Shown here: one piece after another, positions 51,940-62,181 of the stretch
Position numbering within the stretch: the first letter of the stretch is position 1
Layout of the letters: each line of letters opens with the position of its first letter
Notes under the pieces: model-generated
The model's input: the letters and a program-made list of their open reading frames with translations, nothing else
Database searches by the model: none
Told to the model about the DNA's origin: nothing
Translations under genes and position numbers: made by a program
Source of the DNA: Erythrobacter sp. HL-111
GTDB taxonomy: Bacteria; Pseudomonadota; Alphaproteobacteria; Sphingomonadales; Sphingomonadaceae
Direction: 5' to 3'
DNA: 64,000 nucleotides
Assembly: GCF_900105095.1 (NCBI RefSeq)
Contig: NZ_LT629743.1
Coordinates: 992,001-1,056,000, forward strand

Positions 51940-52701
51940 TCACGGCTGCCGGTTCGGGCGATAGGTCAGGCGGATCGTGAAGGCGCGCCCCTCGCGCTGC
52001 GGCGGGGCGGGAAAGGGGGCGGCTTCGCGCAGCTGCCCGAGCGCGATCTGGTCGAGCCGGCCATTGCCCGAGGACGCCTTCACCCTCTCGTCACGCAGAC
52101 GTCCGCGCGAATCGACGGTGAAGGCAAGCGTCGCGCTGCCTTCGATCCCCTTGCGGGCCAGTTCGCCGACATAGCTCTGGTGGGCCCTGATCCGGGCGAA
52201 CACCTTGCGGCCATAGGCATCGCCGTTGCCGCCCGAGGCCGCGCCTGCGGGCGCCGCATCGCCGGGTGGAGCGCCCGACGGAACAGCCACGTTCAGATTG
52301 AGCTGTCGTCCGCGCCCCATTCGCCCTTCCGCGCCCCCGGTCTCGTGCAGCCGCGGAAGGCCCGATACCAGCAGCAGGACCGGCTTTCTGGACACGGGGC
52401 CAGGCGCCGGCGCGGCGGCTTCGGGCTTTTCCTCCTTGACCGCTTCCTCCGGCGGATCGGCGGGGGCGGGCGGAGCGGGGCTTGCCGCTTGCTCGCGCAG
52501 TTCCTGCTCGACCGGGGCCGCGCTTTCCTCGGACGCGAACTCGTTCGCGGAAAGGAAGGTCATGGCCGGGCCTTGCGGGCCGGACGAATCGCGCCAGCCG
52601 AGCGTGGCGAGCAGACCGAACATCGCGCCCGACACGGCCACAGCCATGAAGGCGCTTCCGAAGCGTCCTGTAAGGGTCACGGAGCGGATAAGGTCGTGCA
52701 T
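51940..52701 (-). CDS. tonB: TonB-like energy transducer
   Basis: Periplasm-spanning protein of 253 residues. The N-terminal membrane anchor is FMAVAVSGAMFGLLATLGW, then a Pro/Ala/Glu-rich linker (PAPPAPADPPEEAVKEEKPE), and a C-terminal TonB domain (GSATLAFTVDSRGRLRDERV, RLDQIALGQLREAAPFP). A dedicated TonB just before a receptor suggests a private pair. ATG at 52701. No exbBD genes are nearby. Confidence 0.85.
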   Translation of the reverse strand: MHDLIRSVTLTGRFGSAFMAVAVSGAMFGLLATLGWRDSSGPQGPAMTFLSANEFASEESAAPVEQELREQAASPAPPAPADPPEEAVKEEKPEAAAPAPGPVSRKPVLLLVSGLPRLHETGGAEGRMGRGRQLNLNVAVPSGAPPGDAAPAGAASGGNGDAYGRKVFARIRAHQSYVGELARKGIEGSATLAFTVDSRGRLRDERVKASSGNGRLDQIALGQLREAAPFPAPPQREGRAFTIRLTYRPNRQP

Positions 52702-52824
52702 TGAGCCGTTTTGCCGGTCGCTCGAATTAAGGATGAATCGCCCTCGGGCTGGCGACGGATGCGGGGGTTGGAAACAGGCCCTCCGGAGTCGGTGGAGGCG
52801 CTCCTGCACTTATTAAGACTGATT

Positions 52825-52842
52825 TGCAATAACTTGTTTGCA
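52825..52842 (-). promoter_or_regulatory. Inverted repeat upstream of the tonB operon
   Basis: TGCAA-N8-TTGCA in an AT-rich patch 124 bp before tonB in the 312-bp gap shared with icd. The shape is that of a Fur-family metal operator, but the regulator is not identified. The rest of the gap shows no gene. Confidence 0.35.
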
Positions 52843-53013
52843 GCCGAGGCCCGGCAAGCCCTGCCTCCCGCGCCCGGCGCGGCGCGCGACCCCCGGCTTG
52901 CACGCCCGCCTTGCTCTGCTAAAGCCCCCCGCAGGGATTACACCGGACATTCGAACCGGCGCGCGGTCCTGTCCGCCGCGCCGGCACACACCTCTAGGAA
53001 GGCGGGACACTTC

Positions 53014-54234
53014 ATGCAGAAAATTCAGGTCAAGAACCCGGTCGTCGAACTCGACGGCGACGAGATGACGCGGATCATCTGGCAATGGATTCGTGAACGG
53101 CTGATCCTGCCCTATCTCGATATCGACCTGAAATATTACGACCTCTCGATCGAAAAGCGCGACGAGACCGACGACCGGATCACGGTCGACGCCGCCAACG
53201 CGATCAAGGAATTCGGCGTCGGCGTGAAGTGCGCAACGATCACCCCGGACGAGGCGCGGGTGGAGGAATTCTCGCTCAAGAAGATGTGGCGCTCGCCCAA
53301 CGGGACGATCCGCAACATCCTCGGCGGCGTGGTCTTCCGCGAGCCGATCGTGATCGACAACGTGCCCCGCCTCGTGCCGGGATGGACCGATCCGATCGTG
53401 GTCGGCCGCCACGCTTTCGGCGACCAGTATCGCGCGACCGACACGCTCATCCCCGGACCCGGCAAGCTGCGGCTCGTCTTCGAGGGTGCGGACGGCGAAA
53501 AGATCGATCTCGAGGTGTTCGAGTTCGAAAGCTCCGGCGTCGCGATGGCGATGTACAACCTCGACGATTCGATCCGCGCCTTCGCCCGCGCCTCGATGAA
53601 TTACGGCCTCGACCGCAAGTGGCCGGTGTACCTGTCGACCAAGAACACGATCATGAAAGCCTATGACGGGCGCTTCAAGGACCTGTTCGAAGAAATCTAC
53701 GAAAACGAATTCAAGGACAGGTTCGAAGCCGCCGGCATCCACTACGAACACCGCCTGATCGACGACATGGTCGCCAGCGCGCTCAAGTGGTCGGGCAAGT
53801 TCGTCTGGGCCTGCAAGAACTATGACGGCGACGTGCAGTCGGACACGGTCGCACAGGGCTTCGGCTCGCTCGGCCTGATGACCAGCGTGCTGATGACGCC
53901 CGACGGCAAGACCGTCGAGGCCGAGGCCGCGCACGGCACCGTCACCCGCCACTATCGCCAGCACCAGCAGGGCAAGGCGACCTCGACCAACCCGATCGCC
54001 TCGATCTTCGCCTGGACCCGCGGCCTGATGTATCGCGGCAAGTTCGACGAGACGCCCGACGTGGTCCGTTTTGCCGAGACGCTGGAGAAGGTCTGCATCC
54101 GCACGGTCGAAAGCGGCTCGATGACCAAGGACCTCGCGCTCCTGATCGGTCCGGGCCAGAACTGGCTGACGACGGAACAGTTCTTCGAGGCGATCGTCGA
54201 GAATCTCGAGAAGGAAATGGCGAACTGGGCCTGA
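53014..54234 (+). CDS. icd: NADP-dependent isocitrate dehydrogenase
   Basis: Oxidises isocitrate to 2-oxoglutarate in the TCA cycle and makes NADPH. It has 406 residues, the homodimeric type. Signatures are [36 protein letters not shown] and [10 protein letters not shown]. The ATG at 53014 has AGGAAGGCGG 11 nt upstream. A terminator follows. It is divergent from tonB. Confidence 0.96.
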   Translation: MQKIQVKNPVVELDGDEMTRIIWQWIRERLILPYLDIDLKYYDLSIEKRDETDDRITVDAANAIKEFGVGVKCATITPDEARVEEFSLKKMWRSPNGTIRNILGGVVFREPIVIDNVPRLVPGWTDPIVVGRHAFGDQYRATDTLIPGPGKLRLVFEGADGEKIDLEVFEFESSGVAMAMYNLDDSIRAFARASMNYGLDRKWPVYLSTKNTIMKAYDGRFKDLFEEIYENEFKDRFEAAGIHYEHRLIDDMVASALKWSGKFVWACKNYDGDVQSDTVAQGFGSLGLMTSVLMTPDGKTVEAEAAHGTVTRHYRQHQQGKATSTNPIASIFAWTRGLMYRGKFDETPDVVRFAETLEKVCIRTVESGSMTKDLALLIGPGQNWLTTEQFFEAIVENLEKEMANWA

Positions 54235-54284
54235 TCGCCCCGCGCCGGCCCCGGAACGGCCAGCCCGGCGCGACGTAACATGGG

Positions 54285-54317
54285 GGCGGCCCTGCGTTGA
54301 GGCGGGGCCGCCTTTTT
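54285..54317 (+). terminator. Rho-independent terminator of icd
   Basis: ggcggccc/gggccgcc stem (one bulged G) followed by ttttt, about 50 bp after the icd stop. Confidence 0.8.
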
Positions 54318-54338
54318 CAATTCACCGGAGGGGCTTTC

Positions 54339-55979
54339 ATGGCATCGACCAGCAGCAAGGCACGGCTCGAGGTCCGGCAGGCCAAGATGAAGGACGTGCG
54401 CGCGATCGGCGATCTCGTCCGGCGCGCCTATGCCGAACTGCCCGCCTACACCCAGGGCGAGATCCGCGGGCAGATCAACAACTATCCCGACGGCTGCTTC
54501 ATCGCCAAGCTCGATGGCAAGCTCGTCGGCTATTGTGCGACCATGCGACTGGACGAGGACGTGGCCCTGTCGGATCACAGCTGGGACGAGGTGACGGGCA
54601 ACGGTTTCGGCAGCCGCCACGACCCGACCGGCGACTGGCTCTACGGCTACGAGATGTGCGTCGATCCGAACGTGCGGGGCACGCGCATCGGGCGGCGGCT
54701 CTACGAGGAACGCCGCGCCCTCGCCGAGCGGCTGGATCTCAAGGGCATCGTCTTCGGCGGGCGGATGCCGGGCCTTGCCCGGGCGATGCGGCGCAAGACC
54801 AACCGTGTCGAGGGACCGGCGGATTATCTGCAGAAGGTCATCGACACCAAGATCCACGACCCCGTCCTGCGTTTCCAGCTGGCGAACGGATTCGAGCCGC
54901 ACGGAATCCTCGCCAACTACCTGCCGGAGGACAAGGCCTCGCGCGCCTATGCCGTGCGGATGATCTGGCGAAACCCCTATGTCGACATCGACGCGCCCCC
55001 CAAGCACCGCCTGCCGCGCGACGTCGAAAGCGTGCGGATCGCCACCTGCCAGCTGCAGGCACGCGCGGTCGCCGATTTCGACGAATTCATGCGCCAGGTC
55101 GAGTATTTCGTCGACGTCGCGGCGGATTACGAAAGCGATTTCATCGTCTTCCCGGAAATGTTCACGCTCATGCTGCTCTCCGCCGAAGGCCGCGAGCAGA
55201 GCCCGCTGGAAGCGATCGAAACGCTGAGCGAGTTCACCCCCCGGATCCGCACCGCGCTGTCCGAGATGGCGCTGTCCTACAACATCAACATCATCGGCGG
55301 CTCCCATCCCACCCGGATGCCCGACGGCGACATCCACAATGTCGCGCTCGTCTGCCTGCGCGACGGATCGGTCCATTCGCAGGAGAAGATCCATCCCACC
55401 CCGAACGAGGCATACTGGTGGAACATCAAGGGCGGCGACAGCATCGACGCGATCCCGACCGACTGCGGACCGATCGGCGTCCTGATCTGCTACGACAGCG
55501 AGTTTCCGGAACTGGCGCGGCGCCTGGTCGACGAGGGCGCGCGGATCATCTTCGTCCCCTTCTGCACCGATTCGCGGCAAGGCTACATGCGGGTGCGCTA
55601 TTGCGCGCAGGCCCGCGCGATCGAGAACCAGTGCTACGTCGTCCTCTCCGGCAATGTCGGCAACCTGCCCAATGTCGCGAACATGGACATCCAGTACGCC
55701 CAGTCCTGCATCCTCACCCCCTGCGACTTTCCCTTCGCGCGCGACGGGATCGCGGCCGAGGCCAGCGAGAATGTCGAGACGCTGACGATCAGCGACGTGA
55801 ACCTGGCCGACCTGTCCTGGGCGCGGGCCGAGGGCACGGTGCAGAACCTCGCCGACCGCCGGTTCGACCTCTACCGGATCGAATGGGACAAGCGCGTGGG
55901 CAACATCACCGACCCCTTCGGCGAGGATCACGACAGCTCGATCACCCGGCCCTTGGGGCCGCCTCATGGCGGCGGCTGA
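54339..55979 (+). CDS. GNAT acetyltransferase-nitrilase fusion
   Basis: 546-residue fusion. Residues about 10-200 form a GNAT domain (CVDPNVRGTRIGRRLYEERR is the acetyl-CoA site). Residues about 230-530 form a carbon-nitrogen hydrolase with the triad Glu273 (FPEMF), Lys350 (EKIHP) and Cys384 (LICYDSEFP). Such fusions are known in many bacteria, but the amide or nitrile substrate and the acyl acceptor are not. ATG at 54339 follows GGAGGGG. It may acylate and then release an amide; this is inference. Confidence 0.88.
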   Translation: MASTSSKARLEVRQAKMKDVRAIGDLVRRAYAELPAYTQGEIRGQINNYPDGCFIAKLDGKLVGYCATMRLDEDVALSDHSWDEVTGNGFGSRHDPTGDWLYGYEMCVDPNVRGTRIGRRLYEERRALAERLDLKGIVFGGRMPGLARAMRRKTNRVEGPADYLQKVIDTKIHDPVLRFQLANGFEPHGILANYLPEDKASRAYAVRMIWRNPYVDIDAPPKHRLPRDVESVRIATCQLQARAVADFDEFMRQVEYFVDVAADYESDFIVFPEMFTLMLLSAEGREQSPLEAIETLSEFTPRIRTALSEMALSYNINIIGGSHPTRMPDGDIHNVALVCLRDGSVHSQEKIHPTPNEAYWWNIKGGDSIDAIPTDCGPIGVLICYDSEFPELARRLVDEGARIIFVPFCTDSRQGYMRVRYCAQARAIENQCYVVLSGNVGNLPNVANMDIQYAQSCILTPCDFPFARDGIAAEASENVETLTISDVNLADLSWARAEGTVQNLADRRFDLYRIEWDKRVGNITDPFGEDHDSSITRPLGPPHGGG

Positions 55980-56013
55980 TGACTTGCCTGCCCCGCCACG
56001 CTAAGCCTTGAGC

Positions 56014-57804
56014 ATGGCAGGCGAATTGACCCTTTCCCCGGTGATGTCGGATGCCCTGGTGATCCTGGGATCCGCCGGCATTGTCATCCCGGTCTTCGCC
56101 CGCTTTCGCGTCACGCCGATCATCGGCTTCATCCTGATCGGGATCCTCGTCGGGCCCTACGGCCTCGGGATGCTGGTCGAGGACGTCCCCTGGCTCAGAC
56201 ACGTCACGATATCCGATTCCGAACGATTGGCCCCCTTCGCGGATTTCGGGATCATCCTGCTGCTGTTCGCGATCGGGCTGGAATTGAGCTTCAACCGCCT
56301 GTGGCAGCTCCGCAAGCTGGTCTTCGGCCTCGGCAGCCTCGAACTGCTCATCATCGGCACCACTTCCGCGCTGTTCTTCGGTTATGCGAGCGAAATGGAT
56401 ACGACCGCCGCGATAGCGCTCGGCTTTGCGCTCGCCTTCTCCTCGACCGCGATCGTGCTGCCGATCTCGGGAACGAGCTCGCCGGTCGGGCGCGCGGCGC
56501 TTTCGATGCTGCTGTTCGAGGACATCATGATCGTGCCGATCATCTTTATCCTCGGCGCACTCGCCCCCAATGCGGAAGGCGGCTGGAGCGCCATCACCGA
56601 CACCTTGTGGCAGGGCGCGCTGGTGATCGGGATGTTGCTGGTGCTCGGCCGGGTCGCGCTCCCCCACCTTTTCTCGCAGGCCGCGCGGACCAAGAGCCCG
56701 GAACTGTTCCTCGCCGCCTCGCTGCTGGTGGTGATCGGGGCGAGCCTCGCCACCTCCGCCGTCGGCCTGTCGCCCATCGTCGGCGCGCTGATCGCGGGGC
56801 TTTTGATCGCCGAAACCGAATACCACGGCGAGGTCGAGAGCATCATGGAGCCGTTCAAGGGCCTTGCGCTCGGCGTCTTCCTCATCACCATCGGCATGAG
56901 CATCGACCTCATGGCGATCTGGAGCGATCTCGGCACGATCATGGGTGCGGTTGTCGCCGTGCTCGTGTTCAAGGCGATCGTCACCGGCGTCCTGCTGCGC
57001 CTGATGGGCGCGCGGCGCAGCACGGCGACCGAAACCGGGGTGCTGATGGCCTCTCCGTCCGAGACGACGCTGATCGTCCTCGCCGCCGCGACCAGCGCGC
57101 TGGTGATCGATCCCGAGACGGCGCAGTTCTGGCAGATCGTCACCGCGATCGGCCTTACGATCACCCCGCTTCTCGCCAAGCTCGGACGGGTCGTCGCCCG
57201 GCGGGTCGACGGCGTGCAGGAAGTGCTCGAGAGCGACGGCGAGGACGAGCCGCACACGATCATCATCGGCGGCGGACGCGTCGGGCGGCTGATCGCGGAC
57301 ATGATGACGCGGCACGGTAAGGCCTATGTCATGCTCGATTCGGACCCCGATCTGATCTCGCGCGCCCGGCGCGAGGGCTACCGCGCGGTGTTCGGCGATG
57401 CGGGGCGCGGCGATGCGCTCGCGCGGCTCGGGGTCGAGCACGCGCCCGCGGTGGTCCTCACCATGGACGAGCCGGTGCTCGCCCAGCGGCTCGTGGCCAA
57501 GCTGCGCGGCGAATATCCCGACCTCCTGATCGTCGCCCGGGCGCGCGACAGCGAACATGCCGCGGCGCTCTACCGTTCCGGCGCGAGCCACGCGGTCCCG
57601 GAAAACCTCGAAAGCTCGCTTCAACTCTCGGAGGCCGTGCTGGTCGATATCGGGGTCGCGATGGGCCCGGTGATCGCCTCGATCCACGAAAAGCGCGACG
57701 AGTTCCGCGAACGGATCGAGCGCGAGGGCGGCCTTTCCCGAAAGCCCGCGCTGCGGACCACGCCGAGCTCCTCGCCCGGCCTTGCCGCCGGTGCCGACGC
57801 CTGA
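56014..57804 (+). CDS. KefB/CPA2-type cation:proton antiporter
   Basis: Inner-membrane protein of 596 residues. The first 390 residues give about 12 helices (FIGFILIGILVGPYGLGML and FALAFSSTAIVLPISG). A TrkA-N Rossmann domain (TIIIGGGRVGRLIADMM, residues about 410-530) follows. This is the CPA2 family of K+/H+ or glutathione-gated exporters, and the cation is not decided here. ATG at 56014; TTG at 56008 is an alternative. Nucleotide control of the pore is typical. Confidence 0.88.
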   Translation: MAGELTLSPVMSDALVILGSAGIVIPVFARFRVTPIIGFILIGILVGPYGLGMLVEDVPWLRHVTISDSERLAPFADFGIILLLFAIGLELSFNRLWQLRKLVFGLGSLELLIIGTTSALFFGYASEMDTTAAIALGFALAFSSTAIVLPISGTSSPVGRAALSMLLFEDIMIVPIIFILGALAPNAEGGWSAITDTLWQGALVIGMLLVLGRVALPHLFSQAARTKSPELFLAASLLVVIGASLATSAVGLSPIVGALIAGLLIAETEYHGEVESIMEPFKGLALGVFLITIGMSIDLMAIWSDLGTIMGAVVAVLVFKAIVTGVLLRLMGARRSTATETGVLMASPSETTLIVLAAATSALVIDPETAQFWQIVTAIGLTITPLLAKLGRVVARRVDGVQEVLESDGEDEPHTIIIGGGRVGRLIADMMTRHGKAYVMLDSDPDLISRARREGYRAVFGDAGRGDALARLGVEHAPAVVLTMDEPVLAQRLVAKLRGEYPDLLIVARARDSEHAAALYRSGASHAVPENLESSLQLSEAVLVDIGVAMGPVIASIHEKRDEFRERIEREGGLSRKPALRTTPSSSPGLAAGADA

Positions 57805-57884
57805 TCGAACCTCGCGCCCAACTTACGGAAATTCGGGGATCTTTTCCCCTCGCCCGGGCATTGGTGGGGCAAGGAGAAAAGATC

Positions 57885-58067
57885 ATGGGCAAGGACACAG
57901 ACCCCACCAAGCCGATTCCGAACGACGAGAAGTTCAAGCCGCAGAACGTCAAGGACCCGCTCAAGAACAAGGCCCCCGGCTCGGGCCGCGGCGCCCCCGG
58001 CGATACCGAGGGCGACGATGTCGCACAGGGCAGCCGGCCGGTGACGAACAAGCGGCCCAGCAAGTAA
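57885..58067 (+). CDS. Small Pro/Lys-rich protein of unknown function
   Basis: 60-residue polar protein (MGKDTDPTKPIPNDEKF), with AAGGAGAAAAG just upstream of the ATG. It is rich in Gly, Pro, Lys and Asp and probably disordered. It converges on alaS with 25 bp between stops. No family recognised. Confidence 0.65.
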   Translation: MGKDTDPTKPIPNDEKFKPQNVKDPLKNKAPGSGRGAPGDTEGDDVAQGSRPVTNKRPSK

Positions 58068-58092
58068 GGACCGCCCCCGGGCGCAGGCCGGC

Positions 58093-60753
58093 CTAGCCGG
58101 CGAGCACCTGCTTCACCGCCGCGATCGCCTCGTCGGCCTTCGCGCCGTCGGGGCCGCCGCCCTGCGCCATGTCGGGCCGCCCGCCGCCGCCCTTCCCGCC
58201 CAGCGCCACGACGCCAGCACGCACGAGATCGACCGCGGAAAAACGCTCCGTCAGGTCGTCCGTGACAGCCGCGGCAATGCTCGCCTTGCCGTCGTTGACC
58301 GCGACGATCGTCGCCACGCCCGAACCGAGCCGCGTCTTCGCCTCGTCGAGCAGCGGGCGCAGTTCCCTGGGATCGAGCCCTTCGAGCACCTGGCCGGTGA
58401 AGCTCACCCCGGCGACCGTTTCCTGCGCCGGACCGCCCGCCGCCGCAGGCCCGCCGCCCCCGCCGAGCGCAAGCGCCTTCTTCGCTTCGGCCAGTTCCTT
58501 TTCGAGCCGCTTGCGCTCCTCGAGCAGCGCGGCGACGCGCGCGGGCACGTCCTCGGGCGTCGCGCGGATCGCGCTCGCCGCGGCCTTGAGCGCTTCCTCG
58601 CGCCCGACCAGCCACTGACGCGCGGCCTCCCCGGTCAGCGCCTCGATCCGGCGCACGCCCGAAGACACCGCGCTTTCCGAAACGATCCGGAACAGGCCGA
58701 TATCGCCCGTCGCCTCGACATGGGTGCCGCCGCACAATTCGACCGAGTAATTGCGCCCTTCCGCCCCCGCCCGACCCATCGCGAGCACGCGCACTTCCTC
58801 GCCGTATTTTTCCCCGAACAGCGCCAGCGCGCCTGCCTCGACCGCCTCGTCGGGGCTCATCAGGCGGGTGGTGACGATCTCGTTCGCGCGGATCTCGGCG
58901 TTGACCTCGGCCTCGATCGCGGCGATGTCCGCGTCGGTCAGCGCGGACGGATGCGAGAAATCGAAGCGCAGCCGGTCCTCCGCCACCAGCGAACCCTTCT
59001 GCGTGACGTGCCCGCCGAGCCGGTTGCGCAGCGCGGCGTGGACGAGATGGGTGGCGGAATGGTTGGCGCGGATCCGCGTGCGGCGCTCGGCATCGACATC
59101 GAGCTGGACGGTGTCGCCCACCGCGACCTTGCCCGCCTCGATCCGGGCGTGATGCGCGTGGAGCCGGCCGAGCGGCTTCGAGGTGTCGGTGACCACCGCG
59201 CGCAGGCCTGCCGGGGTGGTGATCGTGCCGGTGTCGCCGCTCTGCCCGCCGCTTTCGCCGTAGAACGGGGTCTGGTTGGTGAGGATGACCACTTCCTCGC
59301 CCACCTCGGCCGTATCGACCTCCTTCCCGTCCCTGAGGATCGCGACCACGCGGCCCTCGCCCGAAGTCGCGGCGTAGCCGGTGAACTCGCTGGCACCTTC
59401 GCGTTCGGCGATGTCGAACCAGACCTCACCCGAAGCCGCTTCGCCCGAACCCTTCCACGCCGCGCGCGCGGCCGCTTTCTGGCGGTCCATGGCCTCGTCG
59501 AAGCCGGCCTGGTCCACGCCGAGCCCGCGGGCGCGCAGGGCGTCCCGGGTGAGGTCGAAGGGAAAGCCGTAGGTGTCGTAGAGCCTGAACGCGGTCTCCC
59601 CGTCGAGCTCGCCGCCCTCGGACAGGTCGGCGGTCGCCTCGTCGAGCAGCTTGAGGCCCTTCTCCAGCGTTTTCCTGAACTGAGTCTCCTCGCGCAGCAG
59701 CACCTCCTCGATCAGGGCCTGGCCGCGCACGAGTTCGGGATAGGCCTGCCCCATCTCGGTCACGAGATGCCCGACGAGCCGGTGCATCAGCGGCTGCTCG
59801 GCACCGAGGAGGTGGGCATGGCGCATGGCGCGGCGCATGATCCGGCGCAGGACATAGCCGCGCCCCTCGTTCGAGGGCAGCACCCCGTCCGCCATCAGGA
59901 AGGAGGTCGAGCGCAGGTGGTCGGCGATGACGCGGTGGCTGCTCGCGTGCTCGCCCGCGGCGGCCATGCCGGTGAGGTTTTCCGAGGCCGCGATCAGCGC
60001 CTTGAAGGTGTCGGTGTCGTAATTGTCGTGCACGCCCTGGAGCACTGCGGCGATGCGTTCGATCCCCATCCCGGTGTCGATCGAGGGGCTCGGCAGGTCG
60101 CGGCGCGTGCCGTCGGCCTGCTGGTCGAACTGCATGAAGACGAGATTCCAGATCTCGACGAAGCGATCGCCGTCCTCGTCCGGGCTGCCGGGAGGGCCGC
60201 CGGGGATGTGCTCGCCATGGTCGTAGAAGATTTCCGAACACGGCCCGCACGGCCCGGTTTCGCCCATCGACCAGAAATTGTCGGCCGTCGCGATGCGGAT
60301 GATGCGCTCTTCGGGCAGGCCGGAAATCTTCCGCCAGAGATCGAAGGCCTCGTCGTCGTCGTGGTAGACGGTCGCCGTCAGCCTTTCCGCCGGCAGGCCC
60401 CATTCCCGGGTGAGCAAGGTCCAGGCGTGCTCGATCGCTTCGGCCTTGAAATAGTCGCCGAAGGAAAAGTTGCCGAGCATCTCGAAGAAGGTGTGGTGCC
60501 GCGCGGTGTAGCCGACATTGTCGAGGTCATTGTGCTTGCCCCCCGCGCGCACGCATTTCTGGGCCGAGGTCGCGCGCGGCCCGGGCGGCGTTTCGAGCCC
60601 GGTGAAGACGTTCTTGAACGGCACCATCCCCGCGTTGACGAACATGAGCGTCGGATCGTTGTAGGGGACGAGCGGGGCGCTCTGCACCTGTGCGTGTCCG
60701 GCCTTGCCGAAATAATCGAGGAAGGAGCGGCGGATGTCATTGGTCGACGTCAT
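58093..60753 (-). CDS. alaS: Alanyl-tRNA synthetase
   Basis: Charges tRNA-Ala. It has 886 residues, full length. The class II core opens with [36 protein letters not shown] (read in parts); the editing domain zinc ligands are in [16 protein letters not shown] and [13 protein letters not shown], and the C-terminal Ala/Gly-rich region forms the oligomer. ATG at 60753. Downstream of recA on the same strand, separated by a terminator. Confidence 0.97.
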   Translation of the reverse strand: MTSTNDIRRSFLDYFGKAGHAQVQSAPLVPYNDPTLMFVNAGMVPFKNVFTGLETPPGPRATSAQKCVRAGGKHNDLDNVGYTARHHTFFEMLGNFSFGDYFKAEAIEHAWTLLTREWGLPAERLTATVYHDDDEAFDLWRKISGLPEERIIRIATADNFWSMGETGPCGPCSEIFYDHGEHIPGGPPGSPDEDGDRFVEIWNLVFMQFDQQADGTRRDLPSPSIDTGMGIERIAAVLQGVHDNYDTDTFKALIAASENLTGMAAAGEHASSHRVIADHLRSTSFLMADGVLPSNEGRGYVLRRIMRRAMRHAHLLGAEQPLMHRLVGHLVTEMGQAYPELVRGQALIEEVLLREETQFRKTLEKGLKLLDEATADLSEGGELDGETAFRLYDTYGFPFDLTRDALRARGLGVDQAGFDEAMDRQKAAARAAWKGSGEAASGEVWFDIAEREGASEFTGYAATSGEGRVVAILRDGKEVDTAEVGEEVVILTNQTPFYGESGGQSGDTGTITTPAGLRAVVTDTSKPLGRLHAHHARIEAGKVAVGDTVQLDVDAERRTRIRANHSATHLVHAALRNRLGGHVTQKGSLVAEDRLRFDFSHPSALTDADIAAIEAEVNAEIRANEIVTTRLMSPDEAVEAGALALFGEKYGEEVRVLAMGRAGAEGRNYSVELCGGTHVEATGDIGLFRIVSESAVSSGVRRIEALTGEAARQWLVGREEALKAAASAIRATPEDVPARVAALLEERKRLEKELAEAKKALALGGGGGPAAAGGPAQETVAGVSFTGQVLEGLDPRELRPLLDEAKTRLGSGVATIVAVNDGKASIAAAVTDDLTERFSAVDLVRAGVVALGGKGGGGRPDMAQGGGPDGAKADEAIAAVKQVLAG

Positions 60754-60872
60754 GGGCGTTCGTTTCGCGTGAGGCTGCGGACAGGCGTTTGCATGAACCG
60801 GCAGTTAGGCAATGCGGGGCCGGGCGGCAAGCCGCGCCGTGCCTCCCGGCCCGCCGCCGCGGGAGACAAAGG

Positions 60873-60925
60873 AAAACCGGCGCCTTCGCGCGGCCATCGA
60901 AAGGCCACGGCCAAGCGCCGGTTTC
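60873..60925 (-). terminator. Terminator of recA
   Basis: Perfect 10-bp arms aaaccggcgc/gcgccggttt separated by 31 nt that can also pair, with TTTTCC on the minus-strand 3' side. It ends 57 bp after the recA stop. Confidence 0.65.
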
Positions 60926-60981
60926 GCAATTGTTCCGGGTGACTGGCCCCCGGCCCTTCGTGCGGGCCGTTCGCCCGCCCG

Positions 60982-62046
60982 TCAGTCTTCCGAATCCGCG
61001 TCCGGACCCGTCATCATTTCCTCGGCGACCTCGTCGGTCTTGCCGCGGATCGCGGCTTCGAGCCGGTCGCAGACCTCGGGGTTTTCCTTGAGGTAGGTCT
61101 TGGCGTTCTCGCGGCCCTGGCCGATGCGGATGCTGTCATAGGAGAACCAGCTTCCCGACTTCTCGACGATGCCGGCCTTCACGCCGAGGTCGAGGATCTC
61201 GCCGATCTTGGAAATGCCCTCGCCGTACATGATGTCGAATTCGACCTGCTTGAAGGGCGGCGCGACCTTGTTCTTGACCACTTTCACCCGGGTCGAGTTG
61301 CCGATGATCTCGTCGCGGTCCTTGATCTGGCCGGTGCGGCGGATGTCGAGGCGGACCGAGGCGTAGAACTTCAGCGCGTTGCCGCCCGTCGTCGTTTCCG
61401 GATTGCCGTACATCACGCCGATCTTCATCCGCAGCTGGTTGATGAAGATCACCATGCATTTCGAGCGGTTGATCGAACCGGTCAGCTTGCGCAGCGACTG
61501 GCTCATCAGGCGGGCCTGCAGGCCGACGTGCGAATCGCCCATCTCGCCTTCGATCTCGGCCCGGGGAACGAGCGCGGCAACCGAATCGACCACCAGCACG
61601 TCGATCGCGTTCGACCGCACCAGCGTATCCGTGATCTCGAGCGCCTGTTCGCCGGTGTCGGGCTGCGAGACGATCAGTTCGTCGATGTCGACGCCGAGCT
61701 TCCTGGCATAGACCGGATCCAGCGCGTGCTCCGCATCGACGAAGGCCGCGGTGCCGCCGGCTTTCTGCGCTTCGGCGATGACGTGGAGCGCGAGCGTCGT
61801 CTTGCCCGAGCTTTCCGGGCCGTAGACCTCGATCACGCGGCCCTTGGGCAGGCCGCCCACGCCCAGCGCGATGTCGAGCCCGAGCGATCCGGTCGAGATC
61901 GATTCGACCTGCATCGCTTCCTTCTGGCCCAGCTTCATCGCCGAACCCTTGCCGAATGCCCGGTCGATCTGGGCAAGCGCGGCGTCGAGAGCCTTCTGGC
62001 GGTCCACGTCCTTTTCCTTCTCTACCAGCTTCAATTGAGTAGCCAT
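60982..62046 (-). CDS. recA: RecA recombinase
   Basis: Strand-exchange ATPase of homologous recombination and coprotease for LexA. It has 354 residues from ATG 62046 (AAGGAG 8 nt upstream). The P-loop is GPESSGKT (76-83), and [25 protein letters not shown] and [17 protein letters not shown] are typical. The last residues are acidic ([10 protein letters not shown]). A LexA box lies about 90 bp upstream. Confidence 0.98.
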   Translation of the reverse strand: MATQLKLVEKEKDVDRQKALDAALAQIDRAFGKGSAMKLGQKEAMQVESISTGSLGLDIALGVGGLPKGRVIEVYGPESSGKTTLALHVIAEAQKAGGTAAFVDAEHALDPVYARKLGVDIDELIVSQPDTGEQALEITDTLVRSNAIDVLVVDSVAALVPRAEIEGEMGDSHVGLQARLMSQSLRKLTGSINRSKCMVIFINQLRMKIGVMYGNPETTTGGNALKFYASVRLDIRRTGQIKDRDEIIGNSTRVKVVKNKVAPPFKQVEFDIMYGEGISKIGEILDLGVKAGIVEKSGSWFSYDSIRIGQGRENAKTYLKENPEVCDRLEAAIRGKTDEVAEEMMTGPDADSED

Positions 62047-62135
62047 CGCACGCACTCCTTCGCTTGCCTAGGGGTGACCTGCCGGTTTTCGACCAGCCCT
62101 TTCACGAAGGAACGTGTATTCCATTTGTTCTCATG

Positions 62136-62150
62136 GAACAAGTAGGGAAC
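62136..62150 (-). promoter_or_regulatory. LexA box of recA
   Basis: On the minus strand GTTCCCTACTTGTTC is an exact GTTC-N7-GTTC alphaproteobacterial LexA operator. A second motif, gttccatgagaac, overlaps its 3' end. It differs by one base from the uvrD site in this window. Confidence 0.88.
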
Positions 62151-62181
62151 GAAAGAAATTCGCCCCCGCCCCGCAAGGATC

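Noticed and set aside
49255..52704. 1149-codon open frame antisense to receptor 2 and tonB
   Set aside because: The receptor, tonB and peroxidase frames on the other strand carry clear motifs. This one has shadow-type composition only.
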